DNA of 7,243 nt, from contig CAMMNR010000089.1 in assembly GCA_946498265.1 (NCBI GenBank), positions 1-7,243 on the forward strand, written 5' to 3'. Under the pieces are notes generated by a model that was not told where the DNA came from, did no database searches, and saw only the letters and a list, made by a program, of their open reading frames with translations. The stretch's first letter is position 1; each line of letters begins with the position of its first letter. The translations under genes were made by a program, and so were the position numbers. This DNA is from an uncultured Clostridium sp. Its GTDB lineage: Bacteria > Bacillota > Clostridia > TANB77 > CAG-508. Shown here in pieces: positions 5,465 through 7,243 of this stretch.

Positions 5465-6220
5465 TTATATTTTCGGAGTAGATTTGATTGTATTATTAAA
5501 CTCTAAACATATTTTATTGGATATACTGTCCATATAATTCCCATCTAATGTTCCTATTGTTCCAGAAAAATTCACTCTTAATATACTTACTTTTTTCATC
5601 CTTGTAATCCTTGCCCATCTAAGCATTTTCTTAAAACCATTTATTTTATCTAGTTCAATTATCTCTGTAAGTTCATTTTTCTGTTTTTTAGATTCTTGTA
5701 CTGTAATTTTACCATCTTCCAACTCTTTTTCTATTCTTATATATTCTATTGTTTTTTTTGATGATATAGGCAAAACAAATAAATCTTTCTCAAAATTTTT
5801 TAATATGACAGCTGGATGCATACCACCAAATTCATTTCCAACATTAAATCCAAAATCTATCCATACAACATTTCCTCTTTTAAATAAAACATATTTCATA
5901 AGTATTTTTACATCTTCTAAAGGTATTTTTTGATTGCTAAATATATATTTATTGTCTTTAAAAATATAGTTTGATTTAATAATAGATTTAACAATTTTAT
6001 TTGATTTATTGTAAGTATATTTGCTAATAACATAATTTTTTAGAGTATATTTAGCTATATTTCTATAAATATATTCTTCATCTTGTTCTTTTTCTATTTT
6101 TTCTGTTTTATCCTTAATCCAAGTAAAGTAAAGTTTTCCTCTTTTTTGATCTTCTTTTTTATTTAATGACTTTCTAAACTGTCGTAATTTTTTTAGACAT
6201 TTAATATAAGATTCTTTCAC
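5465..6220 (-). CDS. PemK/MazF-fold protein with long N-terminal extension
   Basis: The C-terminal half resembles the PemK/MazF family of toxin endoribonucleases, which cleave mRNA. KRGNVVWIDFG, then GNEFGGMHPAVILKN (together about 114-142 of 251 residues), matches the first strand and loop of the fold. LPISSKK (150-156) follows, then GTIGTLDGNYMDSI near the end. Two residues differ from classical MazF: the Arg of GG-x-RP is His here, and the Thr of the PxTS segment is Ser. RNase activity is therefore plausible but not assured. Residues 1-105 are Lys/Glu/Tyr-rich, unlike anything I recognise. No antitoxin gene lies beside it. The GTG at 6220 is chosen over the ATG at 6247 because the promoter puts the transcript start about five bases before that ATG, while GTG has GGAG upstream and a leader of about 32 bases. 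It may be a solitary toxin, a domesticated regulator or a defence gene. Confidence 0.75.
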   Translation of the reverse strand: MKESYIKCLKKLRQFRKSLNKKEDQKRGKLYFTWIKDKTEKIEKEQDEEYIYRNIAKYTLKNYVISKYTYNKSNKIVKSIIKSNYIFKDNKYIFSNQKIPLEDVKILMKYVLFKRGNVVWIDFGFNVGNEFGGMHPAVILKNFEKDLFVLPISSKKTIEYIRIEKELEDGKITVQESKKQKNELTEIIELDKINGFKKMLRWARITRMKKVSILRVNFSGTIGTLDGNYMDSISNKICLEFNNTIKSTPKI

Positions 6221-6258
6221 ATAATCACACTCCAAACATAAAAGCATTTTACTTTCAT

Positions 6259-6287
6259 ATTATATCAAACATTTGTTTTTATTTCAA
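6259..6287 (-). promoter_or_regulatory. Sigma-A promoter of the PemK/MazF-fold gene
   Basis: On the minus strand TTGAAA (6282-6287) and a perfect TATAAT (6259-6264) are separated by 17 bases. The predicted start near 6252 decides the GTG start codon of the gene. Confidence 0.8.
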
Positions 6288-6290
6288 GTG

Positions 6291-6314
6291 ATTTTATTAA
6301 TTTTCTAATAAAAT
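6291..6314. repeat. Perfect 9-bp inverted repeat just upstream of the pemK promoter
   Basis: ATTTTATTA (6291-6299) and TAATAAAAT (6306-6314) form a perfect inverted repeat with a six-base centre, four bases upstream of the -35 box. The 13-mer AATTTTCTAATAA within it recurs at 6333-6345. An operator for autoregulation is possible, but such repeats also arise by chance in A/T-only sequence. Confidence 0.35.
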
Positions 6315-6396
6315 AAATTGTAGATTATATCCAATTTTCTAATAATTATTTATTGTTATTATTTATGCAATACTTTAAAAAATTTTATTAATTGTA

Positions 6397-6518
6397 CTTT
6401 TGCAAAAGGCAGGAAAGAGATACAGAGAGTATCTCACAAACACTTAGAAAGTCAAGCTTTCTAGTCCTCTGTTTTTAGCGAAAATATGTAGAGAAAGTAC
6501 AGAGTTCCCACTTCGGGA
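6397..6518. ncRNA. Structured intergenic element: palindrome plus four hairpins, unidentified
   Basis: Less A/T-biased than its surroundings and without a reading frame. In order on the plus strand: a 12-bp palindrome CTTTTGCAAAAG (6397-6408); a 7-bp stem GAGATAC/GTATCTC (6417-6435, loop 5); a 7-bp stem TAGAAAG/CTTTCTA (6445-6463, loop 5) with one added wobble pair on the plus strand; a 6-bp long-range stem CTCTGT (6467-6472)/ACAGAG (6499-6504); and TCCC/GGGA (6506-6518). The dense run of stems suggests a folded RNA or a single-strand DNA structure such as an origin or transfer site. It follows the broken replication initiator on the minus strand by only 17 bases, which fits a replicon or mobile-element part. 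The strand is undecided; the wobble pair slightly favours plus. No known riboswitch or ribozyme core was recognised. Confidence 0.4.
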
Positions 6519-6534
6519 TATTGTTAATTTTTAA

Positions 6535-6763
6535 TTAAATTTCATTCTTTTTACCTGAATTTATAACACTTTTATAATAATAACTAATAAAGTCACTAAT
6601 TTCCTTATTCGTATTTTCATATTCAATTTGTTTGTTTTTACACAACTTATATATATTCTGAACATAGTTTTCCTAGTAAAATCGCCTCATGTAATCCAAT
6701 CTTTTTAATTATTTCTTTATTTACAATTATATATCCTGTATTTGATAATAAATCTATTAGCAT
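6535..6763 (-). pseudogene. Replication initiator / replisome organiser N-terminal fragment
   Basis: From the ATG at 6763, preceded by GGGAGG at seven bases, 38 codons read MLIDLLSNTGYIIVNKEII, then KKIGLHEAILLGKLCSEYI. This is the typical opening of clostridial phage or plasmid replication-initiator proteins with an N-terminal winged helix (replisome-organiser/DUF6017-like). A stop follows at 6649-6647, far short of the expected few hundred residues. In another frame the DNA continues with YKLCKNKQIEYENTNKEISD and more, up to a TAA at 6535-6537; this looks like the C-terminal end of a protein joined by deletion. Whether both halves come from one gene cannot be told. The intact family initiates replication of phages and integrative elements, so this is a remnant of a mobile element next to the truncated yabG. 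Confidence 0.65.
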
Positions 6764-6823
6764 AAATATTCCTCCCACAAACCATATAAAAACAATTTAA
6801 TTTGTAGTTAGGTATTTTTCTCT

Positions 6824-7183
6824 TTAAATTAAATGTTTATTAGTAAGTAGGGAGTTTTTGTTGTCTAAACAACTGTCTCCATCTAAATGCAAAATTTTTC
6901 CCGTATAAATAATTTCTTTTTGTCTATTTTCACTTTTGGGTAAATCTTCTTTAATTTTGCTTTTAATTCTATTTTCTAATTCTTTTTCACATCTATTATG
7001 TTCTTCTTTAGTTGCCAATTGTAAATCTTCTATTGGAGCATCTGCTTCAATTCTTACATCAACACCTTTTAATATTGCAATTTTTTGTCCATTAGATAAT
7101 TTCAAAATTCTTTTTATTTTAAATAATATATCATTTCCATATGAGTTTCTAGTAACTATGTCTCCTTTTCTTATTTCATTCAT
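6824..7183 (-). pseudogene. yabG: Second, diverged yabG, truncated after its N-terminal third
   Basis: The 119-residue frame aligns with the start of the intact YabG: NSYGNDILFKI (13-23), IAILKG (35-40), a charged linker, then GKILHLDGD (95-103). After that the sequence diverges at about base 6874 into 16 unrelated residues and a stop. The catalytic His (GHD) and Cys (AGACQS) regions are absent, so no protease can be made. Identity to the intact copy is only about a third to 40 percent by eye, so this is not a fresh tandem duplicate. It retains an AGGTGAT ribosome binding site and a sigma-K-like promoter at the same distance from the ATG as in yabG, so a short protein with just the N-terminal module may still be produced in the mother cell. 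A small palindrome lies at the break. Confidence 0.85.
6860..6873. repeat. Palindrome at the truncation point of the second yabG
   Basis: GTTGTCTAAACAAC forms a 5-bp stem with a four-base loop directly at the base where homology to yabG ends. It may mark the recombination or insertion junction, or be a chance hairpin. Confidence 0.4.
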
Positions 7184-7212
7184 ATTATCACCTCGTATAT
7201 TTTAGGCTATTA

Positions 7213-7240
7213 TAATATATGATGTTTTCTGATGTTTGTT
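7213..7240 (-). promoter_or_regulatory. Candidate sigma-K promoter of the truncated yabG
   Basis: On the minus strand CATATATTA (7213-7221) matches CATAnnnTA exactly, and AAC (7238-7240) supplies an mAC -35 element at a 16-base spacing. The -10 lies 38 bases from the ATG, against 37 for the intact yabG, and the leaders share a TAGCC followed by a GAGGTGA site. Confidence 0.5.
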
Positions 7241-7243
7241 TAC

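Noticed and set aside
6221..6247. ATG at 6247 as the start of the PemK/MazF-fold gene
   Set aside because: It would be about five bases from the predicted transcript start with no usable ribosome binding site; GTG at 6220 has GGAG and a normal leader.
1..7243. Insertion sequences, tRNA or rRNA genes
   Set aside because: No transposase motifs, terminal inverted repeats around a gene, tRNA cloverleaf or rRNA-like sequence were seen on either strand.

Overview
This is a very AT-rich stretch in which every convincing gene lies on the minus strand, so the biological reading order runs from base 7243 down to base 1. The core is a sporulation block with the order yabG, veg, sipL-like, yunB. That gene content, together with the codon usage and strong AGGAGG-type ribosome binding sites, points to a low-GC, spore-forming anaerobe of the class Clostridia, probably a gut-associated lineage. 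I cannot name the species.

Layout in transcription order: (1) 7183-6824, the N-terminal third of a second, diverged yabG, cut off just after its GKILHLDGD motif and still preceded by a sigma-K-like promoter. (2) 6763-6535, the start of a phage/plasmid-type replication initiator, broken after 38 codons. (3) 6518-6397, an untranslated block of four hairpins plus a 12-bp palindrome, of unknown nature. (4) 6220-5465, a PemK/MazF-fold protein with a long N-terminal extension, its own sigma-A promoter and no partner antitoxin in view. (5) about 5409-5312, a candidate small RNA with its own promoter, a 14-nt direct repeat at a 32-nt period and a strong terminator. (6) 5098-4238, intact yabG protease with a sigma-K-like promoter. 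(7) 4091-3795, veg, with a near-consensus sigma-A promoter and a terminator. (8) 3675-2110, a SipL-type protein (SPOCS/DUF3794 repeats plus LysM), overlapping by 8 bp with (9) 2117-1398, yunB. (10) 1338-744, a superoxide dismutase pseudogene. (11) 399-23, an ORF6N-domain gene split by a one-base shift at an A7 run.

How the genes fit together: YabG, SipL and YunB belong to the mother-cell programme of endospore formation. SipL recruits or anchors the SpoIVA basement layer of the coat, YabG is the late protease that trims coat and germination proteins, and YunB is a conserved membrane-anchored sporulation protein. Candidate promoters agree with this division (sigma-E-like for sipL-yunB, sigma-K-like for yabG), while veg has a housekeeping promoter. 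The region upstream of yabG looks like an accessory insertion zone: a broken yabG relative, a broken replication gene, a toxin-fold protein and two structured RNA-like elements lie between the old and the working yabG copies. The far 3' side is decaying, with two broken genes in a row.

Most worth a second look: the repeat-bearing small RNA beside the PemK/MazF-fold gene; the unexplained four-hairpin element; the diverged yabG fragment that kept its promoter; and the ORF6N gene, whose disruption is an A_AAA_AAA slippery heptamer next to a perfect 10-bp inverted repeat.
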